Shown here piece by piece: positions 24,330-31,511 of a stretch of DNA of 31,511 bases; within the stretch, counting starts at the first letter, position 1, and the number at the start of each line of letters is the position of its first letter. The notes under the pieces were generated by a model. The model searched no databases and was not told the origin of the DNA. It saw nothing but the letters and a program-made list of their open reading frames with translations. The DNA is from Caryophanales bacterium UBA4951 (GTDB lineage: Bacteria; Bacillota_I; Bacilli_A; RFN20; CAG-826). Location: NCBI GenBank assembly GCA_002397465.1, contig DHAP01000044.1, positions 1 to 31,511 of the forward strand. Reading direction: 5' to 3'. The translations under genes were made by a program, and so were the position numbers.

Positions 24330-24338
24330 ATTATAGCA
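24330..24338 (-). promoter_or_regulatory. prfA extended -10 promoter
   Basis: On the minus strand TGC-TATAAT forms an extended -10 element, 21 bases before the prfA start codon. No convincing -35 box lies 17 bases upstream, which extended -10 promoters can do without. Confidence 0.65.
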
Positions 24339-24374
24339 CGGGGACCCTCTATTTAATAGGAAGGAAAGGCCATC

Positions 24375-24390
24375 TTCTCACTAGTGAGAA
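24375..24390. promoter_or_regulatory. 16-bp perfect palindrome in the prfA/dnaX divergent region
   Basis: TTCTCACTAGTGAGAA reads the same on both strands and covers the expected -35 position of the dnaX promoter. It is probably a repressor site; the regulator is unknown. Confidence 0.6.
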
Positions 24391-24404
24391 AGAGACTATG
24401 AAGG

Positions 24405-24410
24405 TATAAT
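24405..24410 (+). promoter_or_regulatory. dnaX promoter -10 box
   Basis: A perfect TATAAT ends 12 bases before the dnaX ATG at 24423, so the transcript would start about 5-6 bases before the ATG. There is no Shine-Dalgarno sequence in that space. The -35 position overlaps the palindrome at 24375-24390 and is a poor match. Confidence 0.6.
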
Positions 24411-24422
24411 CAAAGCCAAGAT

Positions 24423-26285
24423 ATGTCATACAAAGCCCTTTACTTAACTTACCGCCCTCAAACATTTGAGGAGGTGGCTGGTCAAAAAGCCATCGTCAGA
24501 ACGCTAAAGAATTCCTTAGCCAGCGGAAAAATCGCCCATGCCTACCTTTTCGCGGGACCTCGCGGAACGGGAAAAACAACGATGGCGAGACTTCTCGCCA
24601 AAGCCCTCAACTGTGAGGAAGGAGTCGGGCATCAGTGCAACAAATGCTCCAACTGCCTCTCCGTCAGCGAAGGCTCACATCCAGACGTCATCGAGATTGA
24701 CGCCGCGAGCAACAATGGCGTCGACCAGGTCCGTGACCTCGTCGAGAAAGTCAAATACGCCCCGATCAAAGGAAGATACAAAATCTACATCATCGACGAA
24801 GTCCACATGATGTCGACCGGCGCTTTCAACGCCTTGCTCAAGACCCTTGAGGAACCGCCGGAGAACGTCATTTTCATCCTCTGCACCACCGAACCTTACA
24901 AAGTCCTTCCGACCATTCTTTCGCGCTGCCAGAGATTCGACTTTGGCAAACTGAGCGACGAAGAGATGAAAGGAAAGCTCGTCGAGATCCTTAATAAAGA
25001 AGGAAGCGAATATGACGATGATGGCGTCAACGCCGTCATCAGTTTGGCCGATGGAGGGATGAGGGATTCCTTGTCCATCCTTGACCAGGTCTTGGCCTAC
25101 TCAGGAAACAAACTGCACGAGAGTGACGTCCTCACGATTTTTGGCCTAGCCTCAAAAGAAGAGAAGATAAATCTCATCAAGACCATAAGGATGGGCGACG
25201 TCGCCTTCCTTATGAAGACAAGCGAGAACATGCTTTCGGCCGGAATCGACATCAGAAGGTTGGTCGGCGATTTGATTGCCATCCTCAAAGACCTTCTCGT
25301 CTATGAGAAAACCGGGATGCCATCCCTCCTAGAAAACATCCACGAGGAAGATGCCAAATCATTGAGCAAAGAAGTCTCACCCTCCTTGGCGAACAAGATG
25401 ATCGGAGTCTTGATCTCCGCCCAAAACGACTTCAAAAACGTCAATGACGTACGAAGCCTTTTTGAGCTCACCCTTCTCCGTTTAGCCTCCGAACAAAGCG
25501 AGGTTGGCGAGGAAAAAGCCCGTAAAGCCCCTCTAGAAGAGCCAAAGCCCGTAATCAAAGAAACCCCGGCCCCAGTAGTGGAAAAAGCCGCGCCAGTCGA
25601 AGAGAAGAAAGAAGAACCTCTTATAGCTCCCGCCCCGAAAGTAGACGCTGCGCCTATCGAGCAGCCCGCCGGATCAGCCATCCCTGATTTCCTGCTTGAG
25701 CAAGATGACAGCAAAATCGAAGTGGCTGAAAAAATCGAGAAGAAAGAAGAACCGGCCAAGCCGACTTACATCAATAAACCCATCGAAAGAAAAACGACCT
25801 CCATCAAGATCGTCAAACCCGATGAGCCGCTTGACACATCGAATATTCTTAAGCCTGAAATCGCCCTCGACGGCGATGCCTATGAGATGCCGGATGAGGA
25901 GATCATGAAGATCATCGTGAGCGCCAACAAGCCCGAAAGGACCGCCCTCGTCAAGAAGTGGCACCGCTTGGATGCCCTTCGCGGACACCCCCAGCTCGGC
26001 AACTTGGCCACCCTCTTAAGCGAAGGCCATCCCTTCTGCTTATGCCACGAGGTCATCGTTCTCACTTATGACTTCAGCAAACTCAAAAAGAAGTGCAACA
26101 TCAAAGCGAACCAGAAGCCGTTATCAGAGCTTCTGAGCAAGCTGTTGGACGATGGAAGAGAAGTCTTCGTCTATGGGATCGACCCCAATGACCGCAACCG
26201 CCTCATCACCATGTTCAACAATCTAAACCAGGTTGGCAAGCTCCCGAAGAAATCGGAAGCCCAAGATATCAATTTGCCGAAATAG
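24423..26285 (+). CDS. dnaX: DNA polymerase III subunit gamma/tau
   Basis: A 620-residue clamp-loader ATPase that loads the beta sliding clamp and couples polymerases at the replication fork. It has Walker A GPRGTGKT (45-52), a zinc site C64, C72, C75, C78, Walker B IIDEVHMMS (123-131), and sensor SRCQRF (168-172 region). A Pro/Glu/Lys/Ala-rich linker from about 365 to 460 leads to a C-terminal tau-type domain. It is first in an operon with ybaB, recR, tmk and holB, as in Bacillus. The ATG lies close to the -10 box with no ribosome site, so translation may start leaderless. No clear slippery site for a separate gamma form was seen. Confidence 0.97.
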   Translation: MSYKALYLTYRPQTFEEVAGQKAIVRTLKNSLASGKIAHAYLFAGPRGTGKTTMARLLAKALNCEEGVGHQCNKCSNCLSVSEGSHPDVIEIDAASNNGVDQVRDLVEKVKYAPIKGRYKIYIIDEVHMMSTGAFNALLKTLEEPPENVIFILCTTEPYKVLPTILSRCQRFDFGKLSDEEMKGKLVEILNKEGSEYDDDGVNAVISLADGGMRDSLSILDQVLAYSGNKLHESDVLTIFGLASKEEKINLIKTIRMGDVAFLMKTSENMLSAGIDIRRLVGDLIAILKDLLVYEKTGMPSLLENIHEEDAKSLSKEVSPSLANKMIGVLISAQNDFKNVNDVRSLFELTLLRLASEQSEVGEEKARKAPLEEPKPVIKETPAPVVEKAAPVEEKKEEPLIAPAPKVDAAPIEQPAGSAIPDFLLEQDDSKIEVAEKIEKKEEPAKPTYINKPIERKTTSIKIVKPDEPLDTSNILKPEIALDGDAYEMPDEEIMKIIVSANKPERTALVKKWHRLDALRGHPQLGNLATLLSEGHPFCLCHEVIVLTYDFSKLKKKCNIKANQKPLSELLSKLLDDGREVFVYGIDPNDRNRLITMFNNLNQVGKLPKKSEAQDINLPK

Positions 26286-26297
26286 GAGGCAAGAAAA

Positions 26298-26603
26298 ATG
26301 AATCAGATGCAACAGATGCTTATGCAGGCCCAGAAAATTCAAAGAGAGCTTGTGAAGGCTCACGCCGAATTGGACCAAAAGGATTATGTCGTCAAGAAGG
26401 CCGGGATCGTCGAAGTAACCTTGAAAGGCAGCAAGAGAGTCGCCTCCATCAAGATCGAGAAAGACGCCCTCACCCCAGATAACGAAGAGATGATCGAAGA
26501 AACCATCGCCATGGCCATCAACGAAGCCGTTGAGACCATCAAAAAAGAGAGCGATGCCATCGACGAGAAACTGACCGGTCAGAAAGGGGCTCTTCCTTTC
26601 TAA
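26298..26603 (+). CDS. YbaB/EbfC-family nucleoid-associated protein
   Basis: A 101-residue DNA-binding protein of the YbaB/EbfC family: N-terminal MQQMLMQAQKIQRELVKAHAEL helix, the beta core VEVTLKGSKRVASIKI, and the C-terminal helix AMAINEAVETIKKES. It forms dimers that coat DNA and is encoded between dnaX and recR in very many bacteria. AGGAGG lies about 8 bases before the ATG. Its stop directly abuts the recR start. Confidence 0.95.
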   Translation: MNQMQQMLMQAQKIQRELVKAHAELDQKDYVVKKAGIVEVTLKGSKRVASIKIEKDALTPDNEEMIEETIAMAINEAVETIKKESDAIDEKLTGQKGALPF

Positions 26604-27200
26604 ATGAAAGAACTCCCCACCATCACATCTTTGATCAACTCCTTTGGCAAACTGCCGGGCGTCGGCGTCAAAAGCGCCGAGCGCATGGCCTATGCCATCC
26701 TTTCTTTTTCCAAAGAAGACCAAGAGGAGTTCTCCAAAGCCATCCTCGCCGCCGGCAACAAAATCCACCACTGCCCGATATGCGGTCTCTACACCGAGGA
26801 CGATAAATGCGAGATTTGCTCCGACATGAATCGCGACCATACGACCATCTGCGTGGTCAGCGAGCCCAAGGATGCCATCGCCATTGAGAAAATGAACGCC
26901 TTCCATGGCGTCTATCATGTCCTCGGCGGCCTCATCAGCCTCTCGAAGGGCATCGGATGCGATTCCTTGCATATCGATTCTTTGCTTATGAGGGTCAAGG
27001 AAGACAAAGTCAAAGAAGTGATCTTGGCGACCAATCCGACCTTAGACGGAGAGACGACCGCCATGTACGTCGCCAAACTCTTAGAGGGAAAAGGCGTCAC
27101 CGTTACCCGCCTTGGATATGGGCTCCCGATGGGCTCTTCTTTGGACTATGCCGACTCCCTCACTTTGTCGAAAGCTTTCGAAGGAAGGAAAAAGATCTAA
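26604..27200 (+). CDS. recR: Recombination protein RecR
   Basis: A 198-residue RecR, which acts with RecF and RecO to load RecA at single-stranded gaps. A helix-hairpin-helix (about 10-30, LPGVGVKSAERMAY) is followed by a four-cysteine zinc finger (C57, C60, C69, C72) and a Toprim domain starting CVVSEPKDAIAIEK, with the C-terminal GLPMGSSLDYAD. The ATG follows the ybaB stop with no gap and only a distant GGGG, so it relies on coupling. Its TAA overlaps the tmk ATG by one base. Confidence 0.96.
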   Translation: MKELPTITSLINSFGKLPGVGVKSAERMAYAILSFSKEDQEEFSKAILAAGNKIHHCPICGLYTEDDKCEICSDMNRDHTTICVVSEPKDAIAIEKMNAFHGVYHVLGGLISLSKGIGCDSLHIDSLLMRVKEDKVKEVILATNPTLDGETTAMYVAKLLEGKGVTVTRLGYGLPMGSSLDYADSLTLSKAFEGRKKI

Positions 27201-27820
27201 TGTTCATCACTTTCGAGGGCGGAGAAGGCTCTGGCAAGAGCACCGTCATAAAACACATCGTCTCCGAACTAGAAAAAGAGGGCTACCAGGTTGTTCTTAC
27301 GAGAGAACCAGGCGGCACCCCGATATCAGAGGAAATCAGGAACATCATCCTCGACAAAAAGAACACGATGATGGACCCGAAGACCGAGGCGCTTCTTTAC
27401 GCCGCCAGCAGACGCCAGCACATCGTCGAGAAAATACTCCCGGCCCTCAAAGAAGGGAAAGTCGTCCTCTGCGACCGCTTCCTCGACTCCTCTTTGGCCT
27501 ATCAAGGCGGAGCGAGAGGACTAGGCATCAAAGAAGTCTATGAGATGAACCAGTTCGCGACTGATGGCTTATTGCCTGACCTCACGATTCTTTTCGACAT
27601 CGCCCCCGAAGAAGGCTTGAAGAGAATAGCCGCGAACGCCGGAAGGGAAGTTAACCGCCTCGACGTCGAGCAACTCTCGTTCCACAAGAAAGTCCGTGAG
27701 GCCTTCCATGAACTAGCAAAAGAGTTCCCTGAGCGTTACGTCGTCATCGACGCCTCCAAGAGCGTGCCCGAAGTCTCCGAGGAAGCCTACTCGGCCATCA
27801 AGGAAAGAATGGGAAAATGA
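27200..27820 (+). CDS. tmk: Thymidylate kinase
   Basis: A 206-residue dTMP kinase, making dTDP for DNA synthesis. It has the P-loop GGEGSGKST (7-15), TREPGGTPISEEIR, the catalytic DR motif in CDRFLDSSLAYQGGARGLG, and the expected overall length. I chose the ATG at 27200, which overlaps the recR stop (TAATG); the frame is open further upstream inside recR but without family sequence. Its end overlaps holB (ATGA). Its substrate dTMP links it loosely to the folate genes at 9958-11348. Confidence 0.96.
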   Translation: MFITFEGGEGSGKSTVIKHIVSELEKEGYQVVLTREPGGTPISEEIRNIILDKKNTMMDPKTEALLYAASRRQHIVEKILPALKEGKVVLCDRFLDSSLAYQGGARGLGIKEVYEMNQFATDGLLPDLTILFDIAPEEGLKRIAANAGREVNRLDVEQLSFHKKVREAFHELAKEFPERYVVIDASKSVPEVSEEAYSAIKERMGK

Positions 27821-28800
27821 TCAATATCGGCGCATACCTCGAAAAGTCACAGCCAATCGTCTACAAGACTTTTTCGAATGCGCTTAAGAACAATCGCCTG
27901 AGTCACGCCTACCTCCTTTCCGGGGAGGCTGGGATACCCTTAAAAGAAACAGCCATCTATTTGGCGAAATCCATCCTTTGCGACCACCCATCCCCTTTGG
28001 CGGACGAGACATGCAACACCTGCGTGCGGGTCGACCATGGCAACTACGCCGACCTCTTGATACTCGATGGGGCGGAGTCTTCGTTAAAGAAGGATTCGGT
28101 TCAGGAGATCGTCAGTGACTTCACGAAGACGCCTCTAGAAGAGAAAAAGACGATGATCTACATCATCCACCTCGTCGAAAACATGACCAGCGAGGCCGTC
28201 AATTCCCTTTTGAAGTTCCTTGAGGAACCGACCAAGAACACCTACGCCTTTCTCACGACCCAAAACGAGGCGAGGCTATTGCCGACCATCATCAGCCGCT
28301 GCGAAAGCATGAGGATGCTCTTGCTCCCGAGGGAAGAAGTCATCAGAGACGCCACCACACTCAATGTCAGTCTCGATGACGCCGAACTTTTGAGTTATTT
28401 TCTCAATTCCGGGGAGCTCATCTCTTTGGAAAGCAAGTCTGACGACTATCTTGAAGCCAAAGGGGCTTTCTTAAAAACCCTTGAGGCCCTCTCGAAAGAA
28501 AGAAGCGACGCCATCTTCACCTGTGAGCATGACATCCTTCCAAACGTTTCCAGTAAGGAAGACGGAAGATATTACCTCGACATGCTTTCTCTATGTTTCA
28601 AAGACCTCATATCTTTAAGAGAATGCCAAACAATCAAGCTAACCAGTTATGCTACACTATTGATGCCTTTGGCGAATAAGCTTGGGCATTTGGAAGAAAG
28701 CTTGTTGGAAATCATGAAAGTGAGAGGCCAACTTGATCTCAATATCTCAGTCTCCCTTCTCGTCGAGCATCTGTTCAATTACATCACCAAGGAGTTCTAA
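27817..28800 (+). CDS. holB: DNA polymerase III subunit delta'
   Basis: A 327-residue clamp-loader delta' subunit. The AAA+ fold is recognisable, but the P-loop is degenerate (SGEAGIPLK at 35-43), as expected for the non-hydrolysing delta' subunit. Zinc-site cysteines C55, C66 and C69 and the arginine-finger motif SRC (160-162) are present. The segment SLLKFLEEPTKNTYAFL matches the family. It works with DnaX, encoded at the head of the same operon. ATGA overlap with tmk. Confidence 0.93.
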   Translation: MINIGAYLEKSQPIVYKTFSNALKNNRLSHAYLLSGEAGIPLKETAIYLAKSILCDHPSPLADETCNTCVRVDHGNYADLLILDGAESSLKKDSVQEIVSDFTKTPLEEKKTMIYIIHLVENMTSEAVNSLLKFLEEPTKNTYAFLTTQNEARLLPTIISRCESMRMLLLPREEVIRDATTLNVSLDDAELLSYFLNSGELISLESKSDDYLEAKGAFLKTLEALSKERSDAIFTCEHDILPNVSSKEDGRYYLDMLSLCFKDLISLRECQTIKLTSYATLLMPLANKLGHLEESLLEIMKVRGQLDLNISVSLLVEHLFNYITKEF

Positions 28801-28802
28801 CT

Positions 28803-29660
28803 ATGGAAATGGCATACAAGTATTTCGTCGGCATCAAATTCGCGGGGACCAATAAATCATATTATTTCTCAACCGATTTCGATGACCTTAAAATCGGGGA
28901 CAAAGTCGTCGTTGAGACCATCGCCGGGTTTGAGATCGGAGAGGTCACCACGCCTATTATGTCCACCGCCTCCTATAACTCCAACCTTGAGTTAAAGCCC
29001 ATCGTGAGAAAGCCCAACAGCGAAGACTTATCCGACTACAATCTCGGTCTCAAAGAAGCCAAGATGGCTTTGGACATCACAAGGAAGGAAGTCGCAAGGC
29101 TCGGCCTTCCGATGAACCTTCTGGAAGCCAATTACACCTTGGATGGAAGCAAAGTCACGATAACCTACACCTCCGAGAGCCGCGTCGACTTCAGGGAACT
29201 CTTGCACATTTTGGCCCCTCAGCTCAAATGCCGCATCGAGCTTCACCAGATAGCTTCAAGAGACAAAGCCAAGATGATCGGCGGAATCGGAATCTGCGGG
29301 CTTCCTTTATGCTGCTCAACCTTCCTCAGCCAGTTCGATGGCATCTCCATCTCGAGAGCCAAGAACCAAATGCTGACCCTCAACATTCCAAAGCTTTCGG
29401 GGCATTGCGGCAAACTCATCTGCTGCCTTTTGTTTGAGGACGACATGTACACCGAAGCCAAGAAAGACTTTCCAAGGCTCGGCAGCGTCATCCACCAAAA
29501 CGGCGTCGACTTCACCGTCGATGGCTACAACATCCTTTCAAGAAGCGTCAAACTCGCCTCTCAGAACGAAATCAAATTCATCTCGCTCGACGAGTATAAC
29601 GACATCGTCAAAAAATCCCTCGCCAAAACATCTACAACCCCTACGAACGGAAGGCATTGA
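28803..29660 (+). CDS. ricT: PSP1/RicT (YaaT) family protein
   Basis: A 285-residue protein with the PSP1 C-terminal domain. In Bacillus RicT forms a complex with RicA and RicF that carries iron-sulfur clusters and promotes mRNA processing by RNase Y and phosphorelay function. The cysteines are all present: C165, C170, C171 in GICGLPLCCS and C202, C207, C208 in HCGKLICC, the same C-x4-CC-x30-C spacing as the family. AAGGAG lies 8 bases before the ATG, two bases after holB. The order holB-ricT matches Bacillus (holB-yaaT), but the intervening-type genes yaaQ, yaaR and yabA are absent here. ricA and ricF are not in the window. Confidence 0.92.
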   Translation: MEMAYKYFVGIKFAGTNKSYYFSTDFDDLKIGDKVVVETIAGFEIGEVTTPIMSTASYNSNLELKPIVRKPNSEDLSDYNLGLKEAKMALDITRKEVARLGLPMNLLEANYTLDGSKVTITYTSESRVDFRELLHILAPQLKCRIELHQIASRDKAKMIGGIGICGLPLCCSTFLSQFDGISISRAKNQMLTLNIPKLSGHCGKLICCLLFEDDMYTEAKKDFPRLGSVIHQNGVDFTVDGYNILSRSVKLASQNEIKFISLDEYNDIVKKSLAKTSTTPTNGRH

Positions 29661-29665
29661 CCTCT

Positions 29666-30523
29666 ATGGTTGAGCGTGAGCTGAACTATGAAGGAAAAAG
29701 GCCGCTTCTATATTTGGTGGCCACCCCGATCGGGAATCTTTCGGAGTTCTCCCCACGCGCGATATCCACTTTGAAAGAGATGGATTACATTGCCTGCGAA
29801 GACACCCGCAACAGCGGAATCCTTTTGAAGTATTTCGAGATCGACAAGCCCCTCATCTCCTGCCATGAACATAACGAGGAAGAGGCCTCGGAGAAAATCA
29901 TCTCCTTATTGCTAAGCGGCAAAAAAGTCGCCTATATGTCCGACGCCGGATACCCAACCTTGAGCGACCCGGGCGAAAGGCTTTCCGAGAAGGCCATCAA
30001 GAATGGCATCAAGATTGCCGTCATCAATGGGCCCAGTGCCCTACTTTGTGCCTTATCCGGCTCTGGCCTCAACGACGAACATTTCCTTTTCTATGGCTTT
30101 TTGCCCTCGAAGCCAAGCCTTAGAAAGAAAGAGCTCAAAGACCTCGTGGGTTTCAAGAACACCATCGTCTTCTATGAGTCGCCACACCGTATCAAAGACA
30201 CCCTGGATGATCTCTCTAGCATCCTTGGCGGAGATAGGCGTGCCTGTCTTTGCCGCGAGCTCACCAAGACCCACGAAGAATACATCCGTGACACATTAAA
30301 AGGCCTTGATGAACTAGACGCATCCACGTTGATCGGAGAAATGGTCATCGTGGTCGAAGGCAATAAATCGCCGCAAAAAGCCCTCAGCGATGAGGATATC
30401 ATCGTCCTTTTGAAGGATGCTTTAACTGAAATGACACCGAAAGACGCCATCAGCTCAGTCTATAAAGAACATGGTTTAAACAAGAAGCGCGTCTACGATC
30501 TCTATCTCAAAAACCTCAAATAG
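29666..30523 (+). CDS. rsmI: 16S rRNA (cytidine-2'-O)-methyltransferase RsmI
   Basis: A 285-residue tetrapyrrole-methylase-fold enzyme that 2'-O-methylates C1402 of 16S rRNA using S-adenosylmethionine. It has LYLVATPIGNLSEFSPRAI, CEDTRNSG, SDAGYPTLSDPG, NGPSALLCALSGSGL and FYESPHRI, with the C-terminal helical EMTPKDAISSVYKEHG domain. I chose the ATG at 29666 (AAGG 11 bases upstream, 5 bases after ricT); a TTG at 29657 overlaps the ricT stop but is too close to the ribosome site. Its 3' end overlaps the convergent yfhO-like gene by 8 bases. Confidence 0.95.
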   Translation: MVERELNYEGKRPLLYLVATPIGNLSEFSPRAISTLKEMDYIACEDTRNSGILLKYFEIDKPLISCHEHNEEEASEKIISLLLSGKKVAYMSDAGYPTLSDPGERLSEKAIKNGIKIAVINGPSALLCALSGSGLNDEHFLFYGFLPSKPSLRKKELKDLVGFKNTIVFYESPHRIKDTLDDLSSILGGDRRACLCRELTKTHEEYIRDTLKGLDELDASTLIGEMVIVVEGNKSPQKALSDEDIIVLLKDALTEMTPKDAISSVYKEHGLNKKRVYDLYLKNLK

Positions 30524-31511
30524 CGTTCGGGTTGTCTTTCTCTTTTTTATTCTTCCGGTTCTTCCTCACGTAGACGAGGCCTCTTTCTTTCCGGAGTTTC
30601 TTCGTCTCAAGATAGAACCATCCTATTTCATAGATGACATAAATGGCCGTGCCGCCCATCGAAAGGATGACGCCACTCTTTAGATATGGCGTTTCGTACC
30701 TCAGCGTGTATGAAGTGCTTCCCGAAGGAGCAATGAAGCCAACAAAGCCCCCATCGAGATTGTAGGTCTCCAATTGGCTGCTCTCTCCATTTTCGTCTAC
30801 CGCGGTAACCTTCCATCCCTCATCATAGCCAATGGTCGTGACCACCATCTTGGAAGTGGAGAAGTCGCTCTTGCAGGTGAAGACGTCGGTATCGTAAGTG
30901 ACATCCGTCAACGCATATTCCTGGCTCTGGAGTTTTTTGTTCTCCGTGTCGATGACGCTTCTTTCGCAATAATAGATGACAGGAGTCTCAAGGCTCGAGG
31001 TCTTGTTGCTCCCGTTGCTCTTGAAAGACATCATGATGTACTTGACCCTTCCTTCCGGATAAAAGCCAAAGGTCTTGCTGGTCGAGTCACAAGTCCTTTC
31101 GAGGTTGTGCCAATTGTTCAATGATGAGTACTCATAAGAAAGGACGACGTTCTCGTCTTTGACTGTCGTTCCATCTTCTTCGAAAGTGTCGCCGATGAAA
31201 GTGATGATCGGGGCCCGATAGGCCTTCTCGTCAAGTTTAGGTATCGTGATGACGAAATAGGCTCCGTCTGGATCGTAGTTGAAGTAACCGCCCCAATTGC
31301 CATAAGGGTAATAAACCTGTTTGCCATATTGGTTGAGGATGCTCCCGGAAGTCTGTTCCACCGGTGTGGAGGTGACGATGGAGGAATCATCCAAGTGATC
31401 GAGAAAATAAGTTGGCGAATAATTAGTCTGGGCGTTCGTATCCTCATAGCCATAGCTCGTGGTCATGTATTTGCCAGAGAAGGCGACATAGCTGAGCTGG
31501 GTTGAGGAAAG
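30516..31511 (-). CDS. YfhO-like membrane protein, C-terminal part (partial)
   Basis: The frame is open to the window edge, so at least 331 C-terminal residues are seen and the true start lies beyond 31511; an internal ATG at 31466 is not the start. The late part (TIGYDEGWKVTAVDENG, LDGGFVGFIAPSGS, TLRYETPYLKSG) matches the C-terminal beta domain of YfhO proteins, large polytopic GT-C-like membrane proteins implicated in cell-surface glycosylation. One transmembrane helix follows (ILSMGGTAIYVIYEIGWFYL), then a Lys/Arg-rich cytoplasmic tail. The upstream portion is Tyr/Ser/Thr-rich and extracellular. Family assignment is good; the sugar substrate is unknown. Confidence 0.8.
   Translation of the reverse strand, partial: LSSTQLSYVAFSGKYMTTSYGYEDTNAQTNYSPTYFLDHLDDSSIVTSTPVEQTSGSILNQYGKQVYYPYGNWGGYFNYDPDGAYFVITIPKLDEKAYRAPIITFIGDTFEEDGTTVKDENVVLSYEYSSLNNWHNLERTCDSTSKTFGFYPEGRVKYIMMSFKSNGSNKTSSLETPVIYYCERSVIDTENKKLQSQEYALTDVTYDTDVFTCKSDFSTSKMVVTTIGYDEGWKVTAVDENGESSQLETYNLDGGFVGFIAPSGSTSYTLRYETPYLKSGVILSMGGTAIYVIYEIGWFYLETKKLRKERGLVYVRKNRKNKKEKDNPNAI

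Noticed and set aside
25500..26110. Programmed frameshift for a short gamma form of dnaX
   Set aside because: A-rich runs exist, but no clear A-AAA-AAG heptamer with a following stem and early stop was found.
26223..26972. 249-codon open frame on the minus strand across ybaB and recR
   Set aside because: It runs antisense to two confident genes, and its Asp/Gly/Phe/Leu-rich composition is that of an antisense shadow.

Overview
The window reads as a core-genome segment of a Bacilli/Mollicutes-related Firmicute (Bacillota). This rests on gene order: comFA-comFC-secA-prfB-yitT, prfA-prmC-tsaC-rpiB, and dnaX-ybaB-recR-tmk-holB-ricT-rsmI all follow the Bacillus-type layout in shortened form. ComFA, RicT/YaaT, YolD, YitT and YfhO are typical of this group. 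Base composition looks close to balanced, and synonymous sites often end in C. Both release factors are present and UGA is used as a stop throughout, so the standard bacterial code applies and not the Mycoplasma code. An uncultured gut Bacilli lineage is a reasonable guess, but the lineage is an inference.

Layout. 15-2123 (minus): tRNA-Ala(CGC) behind its own promoter, a HAD phosphatase and RmuC. 2251-3785 (plus): a Y-family translesion polymerase overlapping a YolD-like gene, closed by a terminator. 3935-6134 (plus): an ECF-type sigma factor overlapping a single-pass membrane protein, probably its anti-sigma factor, with three cytoplasmic repeats spaced exactly 37 residues. 6166-7812 (minus): an AdhR-like MerR regulator with a palindromic operator in its promoter, and an M29 aminopeptidase. 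7934-9913 (plus): two polytopic membrane proteins, each followed by a clear terminator. 9958-11348 (minus): FolD overlapping a divergent ThyX-superfamily protein. 11526-11813 (minus): SecG.

11936-19281 (minus) is one long run, secA-prfB-yitT-uvrB-HAD phosphatase, with overlapping or near-touching genes. prfB carries the classic programmed +1 frameshift. 19466-21245 (minus): comFA-comFC, the competence helicase and phosphoribosyltransferase-like pair. 21325-24308 (minus): prfA-prmC-tsaC-rpiB, where PrmC methylates the release factors encoded here and TsaC starts t6A synthesis. 24423-30523 (plus): the clamp-loader, recombination and dTMP kinase operon ending in ricT and rsmI. 30516-31511 (minus): the C-terminal part of a YfhO-like membrane protein that runs off the window.

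No mobile element, CRISPR array, rRNA or phage gene was seen. No stretch over 300 bases lacks a gene; the largest gaps (8783-9004, 19282-19465, 11349-11525, 3786-3934) hold promoters and terminators, annotated separately. The most interesting signals are the sigma/three-repeat membrane protein pair, the FolD-coupled ThyX-like protein without the ThyX signature, perfect 16-bp palindromes in the secA and dnaX control regions, and several start codons lying almost directly behind a -10 box with no Shine-Dalgarno sequence, which suggests leaderless messages.
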